Shown here one piece after another: positions 1 through 7,712 of a DNA stretch of 13,320 nt. The stretch is taken from contig JAFDJC010000074.1 in the NCBI GenBank assembly GCA_019307665.1, positions 1-13,320 on the forward strand, given 5' to 3'. Within the stretch, counting starts at the first letter, position 1. The number at the start of each line of letters is the position of its first letter. A program made the translations under genes and the position numbers. This DNA is from Deltaproteobacteria bacterium (GTDB lineage: Bacteria; Desulfobacterota; Desulfobacteria; Desulfobacterales; SURF-7). The notes below the pieces were generated by a model. That model had not been told where the DNA came from, did not search any database, and saw nothing but the letters and a program-made list of their open reading frames with translations.

Positions 1-946
1 ATGGACACGGTTCATCTGTATAATATGACAGATCACCCGTTCCAAAACGGATCATCGGATAGACTTCATCAAAAACAGTTGTTACGATCTCCCCGGTTTC
101 GCCTGGCCCGAGCTGTTTTCCTGTTTCAGGATCAACAATTTCAACGATGCAGTTGTATGGAAAATGCATTCCGCTTTTATGAAAGCACTCGTATCCCATG
201 CACCCCACATCCGCCGTACCATAACCCTGCCGGATCAGCATCCCAAATGATGCCTCAAGATTGTCCCTCAACGATTCCTCAAGCATCTCGCCTGCGACAA
301 ACCCTACGGCCAGGCTGAGATCCTTCTTAAGGTCATAGCCGGCCTCTCTTGCCTTTTCTGCAACATTAACCAAAAAGCTGGGTGTGCCGATATAGCCGGT
401 AACTTTCAGATCATGCATCATGCGCACCTGCTGGTCGGTATTGCCGACACCGCCGGGTGTAGCCGTGCAGCCGAGCCGGTGAAGCGCGTCTTCAAACCAA
501 AAAGCCGGCGGCACAAGATGATAGCTAAAAGTTATCTGGCCGATATCCCCTTTCCGTAAACCTGCGGCAAAAAATGCCTGGGTCCAGCGATCATTTTTGC
601 TTTCCTTGTCTTCCGGTTCATATATGGGCCCCGGTGACATACAGATTCTTTTAAGCCGCGAAAATGGAACGCCAAGAAATCCGCCAAAAGGAGGATGCTC
701 CTGCTGAAGAGAAGACAGTTCATGTTTATGGGTTATCGGAACCTTTTCAAGATCCTGGACGCTTTTTATTTGATCGGGTTTAATGTCGGCTTTTATAAAT
801 TTCTTATTTATAGCAGGCGCGTTATCATAAGCATGCAAAACGATTTTTTGAAGTTCTGAATTAAGATAATCCGCCCTTTCATCCGGAGAAAGTGTTTCAA
901 GTTTTTGATTATAATACCCGGATGTGCGGTCATTATCTGACACCAT
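1..946 (-). CDS. Phenylacetate-CoA ligase-like (PaaK family) adenylate-forming protein, C-terminus cut by window edge
   Basis: The minus-strand frame is open from an ATG at 946 to the left edge, giving 315 residues. GGAG lies 7 bases upstream of that ATG, which supports the start. PaaK-family proteins are usually about 430 residues, so roughly the last 115, including the small C-terminal domain, are outside the window. Family resemblance: an N-terminal helical part with the spacing of PaaK (KVPITHKHEL at 69-77), GTPSFL at 187-192, the YGTADVGCMGYEC segment at 242-254 in the position of the YGxTE adenine-binding motif, and DPETGKQLGPGETGEIV at 272-288 followed by RFGTGDL at 300-306. Oddity: the place of the phosphate-binding SSGTTGxP loop reads ICMSPGPIYEPE (101-112), so the Ser/Thr/Gly-rich loop is not preserved and the Glu of GxTE is Asp. 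It may be a specialised paralogue, may act on another substrate, or may not be a ligase. It is probably the last or a late gene of the LIV operon. Family assignment is firm; activity is uncertain. Confidence 0.82.
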   Translation of the reverse strand, partial: MVSDNDRTSGYYNQKLETLSPDERADYLNSELQKIVLHAYDNAPAINKKFIKADIKPDQIKSVQDLEKVPITHKHELSSLQQEHPPFGGFLGVPFSRLKRICMSPGPIYEPEDKESKNDRWTQAFFAAGLRKGDIGQITFSYHLVPPAFWFEDALHRLGCTATPGGVGNTDQQVRMMHDLKVTGYIGTPSFLVNVAEKAREAGYDLKKDLSLAVGFVAGEMLEESLRDNLEASFGMLIRQGYGTADVGCMGYECFHKSGMHFPYNCIVEIVDPETGKQLGPGETGEIVTTVFDEVYPMIRFGTGDLSYYTDEPCP

Positions 947-972
947 ATTTGTTCTCCGTTTTAAATTTTAAA

Positions 973-1022
973 AGGATATACCGGGCCCTTTTATATTCGC
1001 GGTGATATGCCCGGCATATCCT
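973..1022 (-). repeat. Imperfect inverted repeat / stem-loop in intergenic gap, possible terminator or attenuator
   Basis: Arms 973-986 and 1009-1022 pair in 13 of 14 positions (GGATATACCGGGC against GCCCGGCATATCC plus one outer A-T pair) around a 22-base loop. Within the loop, ATAT at 993-996 can also pair with ATAT at 1005-1008. The right arm is part of a second perfect dyad, GATATGCC-C-GGCATATC (1004-1020). Read on the minus strand, the stem is followed by TTTTAAAATTT, a weak T-rich tail, so it could end or attenuate transcription between the lipoprotein gene and the PaaK-like gene. It could also be a protein-binding site or a REP-like element. No second copy was seen in the window. Confidence 0.45.
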
Positions 1023-1062
1023 GTAGGATTTTCAGCCAAAATGTTACTTTGGAAACACGCCG

Positions 1063-1584
1063 CTAAATGCGCCGACTTTTGACATGTCGCCGGCAGAAAA
1101 AACTGAAGCACCTTCTTTCACATATATCGGAAATGAAGCTGTCGGTATGTCCTGCCACCATTTGAAGGCTTAAAAGAGACTGCCGCCCGTCAAACATTGC
1201 ATGGACCCTGATCTTGTTTGTCTTTCCCGGAGGTATCCACTGGGCATCCTTTGAATCAACCGTGTTAAGGTCAAACTCTTCAAATGCCACCGTAAATTTC
1301 AACTCATCAAGCCTTACAGGATAAGCATTTGTATTCTTAATGTCGAACACAAATGCAAGATCAAGAGGCGCTCCGTAATTGCCTGCATCACCCATGGTCG
1401 GTTTTATCGTATTTTTAAAGTACCACCATCCCCAGTAATGGGCCACTTCTACCCTATCCAACGTGACTTCAGGTAAAACAAAATTTTGTTCGGAAGGAAC
1501 AGGTGCTTGTTCAACACAGCCGATCACCAATGCGGCTGCTGCAAAAAAACAACACATGACCAATATACTTTTTTTTGGAATCAT
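1063..1584 (-). CDS. LEA14-like (water-stress/WHy-type) lipoprotein, C-terminus probably frameshifted
   Basis: The ATG at 1584 has AAGGGAG 7 bases upstream. A further in-frame ATG at 1611 has no Shine-Dalgarno and would add nine charged residues before the signal peptide, so 1584 is preferred (173 residues). The N-terminus is a lipoprotein signal: MIPKK, a hydrophobic stretch, then VIGC with the lipidated Cys at 23 and Val at +2, suggesting the outer membrane. Residues 37-145 look like a LEA14/WHy-type beta-sandwich: alternating hydrophobic strands around LDLAFVFDIKNTNAYPVRLDELKFTVAF (74-101), with the NxNxYPV pattern typical of that fold. The last 28 residues (from about 146) are Cys/Arg-rich and look like out-of-frame translation. 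An overlapping frame, open from 1169 to a TAA at 1044, reads DIPTASFPIYVKEG and onward, a more natural ending, and would give about 180 residues. It starts 30 bases after livF stops and is probably co-transcribed. Function unknown; perhaps an envelope partner of the importer (inference). Confidence 0.7.
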   Translation of the reverse strand: MIPKKSILVMCCFFAAAALVIGCVEQAPVPSEQNFVLPEVTLDRVEVAHYWGWWYFKNTIKPTMGDAGNYGAPLDLAFVFDIKNTNAYPVRLDELKFTVAFEEFDLNTVDSKDAQWIPPGKTNKIRVHAMFDGRQSLLSLQMVAGHTDSFISDICERRCFSFFCRRHVKSRRI

Positions 1585-1614
1585 TTTATATCTCCCTTGT
1601 CTCTCTTTCATAAG

Positions 1615-2427
1615 TTAAGCAAGCCATCTTTTTCTTCGCTTGTAATGTTTTACATCTCGAAAACTTTTTCTTCCTCCGTGGTCCGTGAGCCCAAGATAAA
1701 AATCCTTGATATCCTGATTTTCTCTCAGCTTTTCCGCAGAATCATCCATAACAATACGGCCGTTTTCCATGACATAGGCATGGGGCGCCACACTTAACGC
1801 AAGCTTGGCATTCTGCTCAACAAGAAGAATAGATATCTTTTCTTCCTTGTTAAGTTTTGTAATAATATTGAAAATTTCATGGATAAGAAGCGGAGCAAGT
1901 CCCATTGAAGGCTCATCCAAGAGAATCAGCTTCGGCCTTGTCATCATAGCTCGACCTACCACGGTCATCTGCTGTTCACCGCCACTGATAAAGCCGGCGA
2001 CTTCATTCCGTTTCTCTTTCAGCCGCGGGAAGTAGTGGTAAACCATGTCAAGGCTTTCACGAACAGTTCTTCCCTGCCTGCGCATGTGGGCACCTACCTT
2101 TAGATTCTGTTCAACCGTCAGGTGTTCGAAAACCCTGCGGCCCTCTATGACCTGCACGATACCCATCTTGGCGATCTTGTCGGCACGAATTTTGTCGATT
2201 CGTTCTCCCATAAATTCAATCGACCCGTCGGTTACTTCTCCGTCTTCATGTTTCAACAGGCCTGAAATCGCTTTCAGAGTCGTACTCTTGCCGGCGCCGT
2301 TAGCACCGAGAAGCGCAACGATCCCACCCTCAGGGACCTGTATCGATACTCCCTTTATGACAAGGATGACCTCATGATACTTGACTTCAATATTATTGAT
2401 CTTAAGGATCATATTATTCTCAGACAA
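1615..2427 (-). CDS. livF: LIV-type ABC transporter ATP-binding protein LivF
   Basis: One of two ATPases that power the LIV-type importer at the cytoplasmic face of the inner membrane. The 270 residues carry Walker A GANGAGKS (41-48), the ABC signature ISGGEQQM (147-154), Walker B LILLDEP (167-173) with the LivF-typical continuation SMGLAPL, and VEQN (203-206), where LivF proteins have Gln in place of the switch His. The start is TTG at 2427, preceded by GGAGG (2437-2441) at 9 bases. The first ATG, five codons in at 2412, would sit 24 bases from that site and is less likely. The C-terminus ends in a basic tail (RKSFRDVKHYKRRKRWLA, 253-270) beyond the usual LivF core. It lies 30 bases downstream of livK and 30 bases before the lipoprotein start. 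Confidence 0.95.
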   Translation of the reverse strand: MSENNMILKINNIEVKYHEVILVIKGVSIQVPEGGIVALLGANGAGKSTTLKAISGLLKHEDGEVTDGSIEFMGERIDKIRADKIAKMGIVQVIEGRRVFEHLTVEQNLKVGAHMRRQGRTVRESLDMVYHYFPRLKEKRNEVAGFISGGEQQMTVVGRAMMTRPKLILLDEPSMGLAPLLIHEIFNIITKLNKEEKISILLVEQNAKLALSVAPHAYVMENGRIVMDDSAEKLRENQDIKDFYLGLTDHGGRKSFRDVKHYKRRKRWLA

Positions 2428-2457
2428 AATTGCAGACCTCCGTTTTGGTTTGCTTCT

Positions 2458-3726
2458 TTACCAGCCGAGCCATTCCTTTTCCCACTTTTCCGGCCACCTC
2501 TTTTTCAGGTCAACGGTTGCAAAAAGATTGAATTTGCCGTCGTTGTACTGGTAAATTCTCGCCTCGCTCATCGGCCTGTGATCATCTGCACTGAAAGAGA
2601 CAGGGGCTATGTTGAGACCAAGTTCAAAATCTTTCATGGTCTCAAAACCCTTCTTTAAAATATTTTCGCCGGTCAACTCACCTGCCTTGTCAGCCCGTTT
2701 AAGTGCTTCAGCCATGCCAAGAGCGCTCGCCCATCCCTGTACAGTATGGATTGTTCTCTTTTCCAACGGAATACCGGGATTATATTTTTTTGCATATTCT
2801 TTAACCTTGTCCATCAGTTTTACATCCTGGCCGAAAAAGGCCCAGGGCGAACATCCGATGGCACCTTCTGCCGCCTTACCCGCCAGCTTTGGTAGATTTT
2901 CATCAAAGCCCCAGCACTTGATAATGTTGTCAGCCCCAAGTTCAAGGGCGTATTCGTCTCTTAAAGTGGCTGCAACAGACATAACGGTATTTGTGTGCAA
3001 TACCACATCAGGCTTGAATTCTTTAAGTGCAAGAACCTGACTTTTCGTGTCTATTGCAAAAAGTGATACGTCCTGGTCAGACCCTATCTCAAATCCGAGT
3101 ATTTCAGCCTGGTCCTTGTAAGCCTTAATAGACGCGCTGCTGAAAGCTGAAGCAAACATATAGCATGCTGCTATACGGGGTTTTCTTTTTCCAAAATCAG
3201 GATGGATTTTCCATTTCTTGTCATACCAGGCTGTAATAAGACCTCTTACCTGTGAGGAGTAGTCGGGCGCAAAAAAGATATTATAAGGTGTTTTTGAAGT
3301 GTCGCACAAATGGCCTGAGTAAGACGCTGATACGTATGGTATCTTGTCCTTGGCAACTGTAGGAGCAAGAGCTTCAGTATCACCAGTGCCCCATCCGAGG
3401 ATCGCCACACACTCTAACTGTTTAAAAAGGTTATATTTTGTAAGTGCTTCAGGAATACGGTAACCATAATCAAACTGATGCAGCTTGATTTTTTTGCCGT
3501 TGATGCCGCCTGTATCATTAACATAATGAATGGCTTCGGCGATTCCAAGCGCATAGTCTTTTCCAACATCAGAAGTTGCACCCGTCATGTCATTCAAAGA
3601 ACCTATTTTGATCTCCGGAGCAGCCCCCTTCTCCTTTTCCTTTGCTTTTTTACCACATGAACTTATTGTTAAAATACTACATCCAATTACAAGTGCCAAA
3701 AGAACTGATAGAAACTTCGATTTCAT
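2458..3726 (-). CDS. livK: LIV-type substrate-binding lipoprotein (Peripla_BP_6 family)
   Basis: Extracytoplasmic receptor that captures the substrate and hands it to LivHM. The ATG at 3726 follows AAAGGGGGAAC at normal spacing. The 422 residues begin with a lipoprotein signal: MKSK, a hydrophobic segment and ISSC, so the lipidated Cys is probably residue 24; VIGC at 13-16 also fits a lipobox but leaves a short hydrophobic region. A Lys/Glu linker (25-34) precedes the mature domain, which opens with IKIGSLNDMTGATSDVGKDYALG, the usual start of type I periplasmic binding folds. It continues with GGINGKKIKL, a GTGDTEALAPTV segment and IPYVSASYSG in the expected order. The ligand is not deducible: family members bind branched-chain amino acids, amides, urea or aromatic and other acids. 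The neighbouring acyl-CoA synthetase favours a carboxylic acid (inference). The C-terminus ends in an aromatic KKRWPEKWEKEWLGW. Confidence 0.93.
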   Translation of the reverse strand: MKSKFLSVLLALVIGCSILTISSCGKKAKEKEKGAAPEIKIGSLNDMTGATSDVGKDYALGIAEAIHYVNDTGGINGKKIKLHQFDYGYRIPEALTKYNLFKQLECVAILGWGTGDTEALAPTVAKDKIPYVSASYSGHLCDTSKTPYNIFFAPDYSSQVRGLITAWYDKKWKIHPDFGKRKPRIAACYMFASAFSSASIKAYKDQAEILGFEIGSDQDVSLFAIDTKSQVLALKEFKPDVVLHTNTVMSVAATLRDEYALELGADNIIKCWGFDENLPKLAGKAAEGAIGCSPWAFFGQDVKLMDKVKEYAKKYNPGIPLEKRTIHTVQGWASALGMAEALKRADKAGELTGENILKKGFETMKDFELGLNIAPVSFSADDHRPMSEARIYQYNDGKFNLFATVDLKKRWPEKWEKEWLGW

Positions 3727-3757
3727 AAGTTCCCCCTTTCACCGGTTGACGAATTAA

Positions 3758-4858
3758 TTAATAAGAAAACGGCCATAAATTAAAATAGTTCTTAATCTGC
3801 CACCATCTGTAGGCCAGACCGTTTGGTTCAAAAATAAGGAATCCGCATATGGCAAGTCCGAATGCGGCTTCCTTTATAAACAAAAATTTTTGTAAGAGCT
3901 GTGGATAACTGTCTGCAAATGGCATTATGCCAAGCTGCAACAGTTCCATTACGACAACCATAAAGAGTGCGCCGAAAATAGTTCCGTGAATCGATCCAAC
4001 GCCACCTATCAGAATAACACCGACAAGCCAGAGGGACCAGAACCATGTAAAATGTTCAGGGCTCAGAGCTGCAAGGTTGCTTATCCAGAATGCCCCTGCA
4101 AGTCCGCCGATAAATCCTGCTGTAAAAAATGCAAGAAGCTTGTATTTTATTACGTTTATACCCATCACCTCTGCTGAAATATCATTATCTCTGATAGCGA
4201 TCCAGGCACGACCTGCCCTTGATCTTAAAAGGTTTACAACAACAGAAACGCAGATAATCACAAGTATTATCATAAAATAATATACCTTGATATTGCTGTC
4301 GATCACCCACGGGCCAATCTTAATCGTACCCGGCGGCAGGGAAAAAGCCTGGCCCCTTCCGCCGATCTGACTTACATACTGGGTCAGGATGAAATCAACG
4401 GTTATGAACTGGGCTGCCATGGTAGTTAAAATAAGATAAAACCCTTTTACCCTGGCTGAAGGTAATCCAAAAAGAAGACTCCAAATTCCCGCAACGACAG
4501 CGGCAACAATGATACTGACCGGATATGCAAGCCCCCAGTCAACAAAAAATTGAGGCCACGGGAATTCAAGCACCATAAGAGTACTTGTGTAGGCTCCCAC
4601 AGCAATAAATGCAGCATGGCCCAGGGTTAGCTGGCCACAAAACCCTATAAGCAGCTGTACTCCGAGTGCTCCCAGAACAGTATACCCCACCTGAATAAAG
4701 ACGCTTAGCCAGTAAACACCGGCAACCTGTGGAATGCCTATAAAAAGGACCAGGAAAAGCAGGATCATCTTCCCCTTTATAAATTTTGTCTGCCACCAGC
4801 TATGATCCTCTGTATAGTTCTGATGATAATCGCCACATGGAAGAAAAGTTGTAGACAT
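3758..4858 (-). CDS. livM: LIV-type ABC transporter permease LivM
   Basis: Inner-membrane permease that pairs with LivH to form the translocation path. The 366 residues start at an ATG at 4858 with GGAG 7 bases upstream, 13 bases after livH ends. Family hallmarks are GFCGQLTLGHAAFIAVGAYTS (72-92), the cytoplasmic coupling loop GRAWIAIRDNDISAEVMGINVIKYK (216-240), and the FFTAGFIGGLAGA and LIGGVGSIHGTIFGA segments (244-256 and 283-297). About eight to ten hydrophobic segments are visible between 31 and 345. A polar N-terminal stretch of about 30 residues, with several His and Trp residues, precedes the first membrane segment and the C-terminus is aromatic-rich. The SD-supported start makes that N-terminal stretch real rather than a mis-called start. 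Confidence 0.94.
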   Translation of the reverse strand: MSTTFLPCGDYHQNYTEDHSWWQTKFIKGKMILLFLVLFIGIPQVAGVYWLSVFIQVGYTVLGALGVQLLIGFCGQLTLGHAAFIAVGAYTSTLMVLEFPWPQFFVDWGLAYPVSIIVAAVVAGIWSLLFGLPSARVKGFYLILTTMAAQFITVDFILTQYVSQIGGRGQAFSLPPGTIKIGPWVIDSNIKVYYFMIILVIICVSVVVNLLRSRAGRAWIAIRDNDISAEVMGINVIKYKLLAFFTAGFIGGLAGAFWISNLAALSPEHFTWFWSLWLVGVILIGGVGSIHGTIFGALFMVVVMELLQLGIMPFADSYPQLLQKFLFIKEAAFGLAICGFLIFEPNGLAYRWWQIKNYFNLWPFSY

Positions 4859-4871
4859 AAATTATCTCCAG

Positions 4872-5756
4872 TCAGACCCGTTCAATTCGTTCCCACCCCC
4901 AAAGACCATAAGGTTTAAAGAGTAGAAAGATCGCCATAAACATAAATGGTGCGACCTCTTTAACAGCTCCGGGAAAATACCTGTCCAGATATGTTCCGCA
5001 TAGATTTTGCAGCACCCCTATGATTATACCGCCTGCAATGGCTCCTGGAACAGAATTAAGTCCCCCGAGCACAACCGCTGGCAAAACCAGAAGTCCCAGA
5101 TAGCCGACAGAAATATTGAGCCCGTTGATATTGCCTAAAAGTGTGCCGCCCACACCGGCAGCCATGAACGCAATGGCCCATGCAATGGCATATACAAAAC
5201 GGGCGCTAATTCCTATGGAAAGGGCTGCCATCTCATCATCGGCCGTAGCCTGCATTGCAAGCCCCCAGCGCGTGTACTTAAAAAAACATACAAAAATTAC
5301 CAAGAGCGTGATAGCTGCAATAAAACTCCACAAATAGACTTCACCGACAACTACCGGCCCGATTTTAAGAGGCTCGATGGAAAAGACTTCCGGAGTAAAT
5401 ACCCTGGTGTCGGTCCCCCAGATCAGCTCAACGCAACCTTTAAAGAAAAAGGAGAGCCCGACTGTAACCATTATTACAGTAAGAACGGGTTCTCCGATCA
5501 GCCTGTCGAGAAATATTCTTTCGGTCAGAACGCCTAAAAAAAATCCGATCACAAGAGAAAGTAAAAGAGCAAGGACAAACGGAACACCCATGGAATAGAA
5601 GCTTAATGAAATATATGCGCCTATCAGTGTCATTTCTCCCATGGCAAGATTAAGAACACCCGAACATTTATAAATCAGTACCCAGCCGAGTGCCACCAGG
5701 GCATATATGCCGCCAACCATAACACCTGATGTAACAGTCATTAAAAAAAGATCCAT
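4872..5756 (-). CDS. livH: LIV-type ABC transporter permease LivH
   Basis: Second inner-membrane permease of the importer. The 294 residues match the usual LivH length. The ATG at 5756 has AGGAGGG 6 bases upstream and lies 15 bases after the stop of the synthetase gene. Signatures: GIYALVALGWVLIYKCSGVLNLAMGE split over 16-41, typical of the LivH N-terminus, and the coupling loop TRWGLAMQATADDEMAALSIGI (162-183), which contacts the ATPase subunits. The segment VLPAVVLGGLNSVPGAIAGGIIIG (224-247) is also conserved in the family. About eight hydrophobic helices are visible. It is placed between the synthetase and livM, so synthesis of the two permeases is probably coupled. Confidence 0.95.
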   Translation of the reverse strand: MDLFLMTVTSGVMVGGIYALVALGWVLIYKCSGVLNLAMGEMTLIGAYISLSFYSMGVPFVLALLLSLVIGFFLGVLTERIFLDRLIGEPVLTVIMVTVGLSFFFKGCVELIWGTDTRVFTPEVFSIEPLKIGPVVVGEVYLWSFIAAITLLVIFVCFFKYTRWGLAMQATADDEMAALSIGISARFVYAIAWAIAFMAAGVGGTLLGNINGLNISVGYLGLLVLPAVVLGGLNSVPGAIAGGIIIGVLQNLCGTYLDRYFPGAVKEVAPFMFMAIFLLFKPYGLWGWERIERV

Positions 5757-5771
5757 GAAAAACCCTCCTGG

Positions 5772-7712
5772 TCATTCCTCAATTTTTCTTATTTGCAAAT
5801 CCGTCTTGATCTTTGCCTGCCGTCCATCTTCATAGGTGATCGTCGTATCGATATTTACCTTATTCTTTTCCCCGTAAAAGGCATCAACAATATTCTGATA
5901 CCTTTTTTCTACAAATGCTCTTCGAAGTTTCCTTGTCCTGGTAAGTTCATCATCATCAGGATCCAGTGCCTTGTATAGATTTGTAAATTTAACCACCCGG
6001 GCCGCTTCGGGGAGGTCCTTGTTGGCGCTTTTTATCTGTGTTTCCACGAGATCATAGATTTCAGCTTTCTGGGAAAGCTCCTGGTAGCTTGTATAATTGA
6101 GTTTCTTCTCATCCGCCCATTTTCCAACAACCGAGTAATCTACACAAAGAACTGCAGTTATATAGTCACGGTTGTTTCCTATGACCCACGAATCCATGAT
6201 ATACGGACTGAATTTAAGGCGCGTCTCAAGGTACTGCGGGGAAAACGGTTTCCCATTCCTCAGGGTAAATACATCTTTTGTACGGTCAAACACAACCAGG
6301 TGCCCGTCTTCGTCAATAAAGCCCTTGTCGTCGGAATAGAGCCAGCCGTCTTTCAAGGCTTTTTCCGTAGCAGCCTGATTTTTATAATAGCCGAGAAAAA
6401 CCGATGAGCTTTTTACTATAATTTCACCGTCATCTGTTATTTTTACTTCAGTACCCGGAATCGGGTGGCCGACAGTGTCAAACTTTATATCACCATTTCT
6501 GTGAACAACTGAGATGCCTGCAACCTCAGTCTGCCCGTAAATCTGCTTTAGGTTGACACCAAGAGAATGAAAAAATCGGAAATGATCGGGACCCATTGCA
6601 GCCCCTCCCGTATAGGCATTTCTGATATTTGAAAGTCCGAGATGGTCTTTGATTTTTTTCTGGGCTATAAGGTAGGCAAATAGCTGGAGGACCTGCCAGT
6701 AAAGCGGCACTTTCTTTTTATCGAATTTGAGATTTGCAACATGGTATCCGATTTTACTTCCGAGTTCATAGCATTTTCGCTTTATCCATGTGGCATCCAG
6801 GTATTGAACCTGAATAGTTCTCGTCATCTGTTCGTACATCCTGGGAGGCGCGAACATTACATTCGGTCCTATCTCCCGGATATTGTCCTGGGCTGTTCCC
6901 GGCTCTTCAGGGAAGTTAAGCGTATATCCCACCTGCAGCCCGCATGAAATCGACATCATCTGTTCACCGATCCATGCAAACGGGAGGTAGGATACATAGT
7001 CGTCGGTATCAAAACACGGGTCGACCATCATCAGGTGTTGGCCCATTGTTAGCATATTGTTGTGTGACAGAAGGACGCCTTTAGGCAAGGATGTTGTGCC
7101 TGACGTATAAAACAGCAGTGCCACTTCCTGACCGTGCCCCCCTTGAATAAGCGATTCAAAAAAATCCGGCTTCTGTTTATCAAGCTCCCTGCCGAGTTCC
7201 TGCACTTCCTTGAAACTAATCAGAAAATCCTGATTATAGTTTCGCATTCCTTTGGGATCATCCCATATTATTTTTTCAAGTTTCGGGCATTCTTTAAAAA
7301 TTGCTATGCCTTTGTCGACTTCTTCCTGCCCTTCAGCAAAAAGAAATCGGGCGTCAGAGTGATCAATGATATATTTAACTTCTTCGATAAGACAATCCTG
7401 AAACAGCCAGATGCCGATGCCACGGGCACAAAGAGCGGCCATCTCAGCCCAGAGTCCCTGTGGGCGGTTGTCACCGATCATGGAAACCTTGTCTCCTTCC
7501 TTCAGGCCGAGGCTGACCAGGCCAAGTGAAAGGTATTTGACATTTTCCAGATAATCATGCCAGGTAATAGGCCGCCAGACACCAAATTCCTTTTCGCGCA
7601 TGGCTGCCTTGCTTTTCCCATAACTTCTCGCCTTTTCAAGAAAAAGCTTGGGAATAGTCAGGTCATCAGAAATTTCAATGCCGTTCTTAGCTTTTTTATC
7701 CTCTTGTTGCAT
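5772..7712 (-). CDS. AMP-dependent acyl-CoA synthetase (long-chain/FACL-like) embedded in the LIV operon
   Basis: Probably activates a carboxylic acid to its CoA thioester in the cytoplasm via an acyl-adenylate. The 646 residues have the order of an AMP-binding enzyme: YTSGTTSLPKG loop (202-212), YLPFAWIGEQ (242-251), YTGGAAMG (367-374), IYGQTE (391-396), GWLYSDDKGFIDEDGHLVVFDRTKD (456-480) and ELTRTRKLRR (589-598), with Lys595 in the place of the catalytic C-terminal Lys. Length and layout match long-chain/FACL-type synthetases rather than short acetyl-CoA synthetases. Deviation: the loop has Ser where TSGTTGxPKG normally has Gly. The ATG at 7712 has AGAGGAT just upstream, and its first 17 bases overlap the end of livG, a sign of translational coupling. 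The substrate cannot be read; an acid imported by the flanking transporter is the simplest inference. Confidence 0.92.
   Translation of the reverse strand: MQQEDKKAKNGIEISDDLTIPKLFLEKARSYGKSKAAMREKEFGVWRPITWHDYLENVKYLSLGLVSLGLKEGDKVSMIGDNRPQGLWAEMAALCARGIGIWLFQDCLIEEVKYIIDHSDARFLFAEGQEEVDKGIAIFKECPKLEKIIWDDPKGMRNYNQDFLISFKEVQELGRELDKQKPDFFESLIQGGHGQEVALLFYTSGTTSLPKGVLLSHNNMLTMGQHLMMVDPCFDTDDYVSYLPFAWIGEQMMSISCGLQVGYTLNFPEEPGTAQDNIREIGPNVMFAPPRMYEQMTRTIQVQYLDATWIKRKCYELGSKIGYHVANLKFDKKKVPLYWQVLQLFAYLIAQKKIKDHLGLSNIRNAYTGGAAMGPDHFRFFHSLGVNLKQIYGQTEVAGISVVHRNGDIKFDTVGHPIPGTEVKITDDGEIIVKSSSVFLGYYKNQAATEKALKDGWLYSDDKGFIDEDGHLVVFDRTKDVFTLRNGKPFSPQYLETRLKFSPYIMDSWVIGNNRDYITAVLCVDYSVVGKWADEKKLNYTSYQELSQKAEIYDLVETQIKSANKDLPEAARVVKFTNLYKALDPDDDELTRTRKLRRAFVEKRYQNIVDAFYGEKNKVNIDTTITYEDGRQAKIKTDLQIRKIEE

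Noticed and set aside
1..318. Open plus-strand frame at the left edge
   Set aside because: It lies opposite the PaaK-like coding frame, has no ribosome site in view and no recognisable protein features.
532..723. Minus-strand 63-codon frame
   Set aside because: It is an out-of-phase reading of the PaaK-like gene, whose correct frame runs through the same bases with clear family motifs.
1486..1797. Plus-strand frame spanning the lipoprotein/livF junction
   Set aside because: Antisense shadow of two well-supported genes, with no Shine-Dalgarno and no domain.
3828..4796. Short minus-strand frames inside livM (3828-4046 and 4566-4796)
   Set aside because: Out-of-phase shadows of the livM permease frame.
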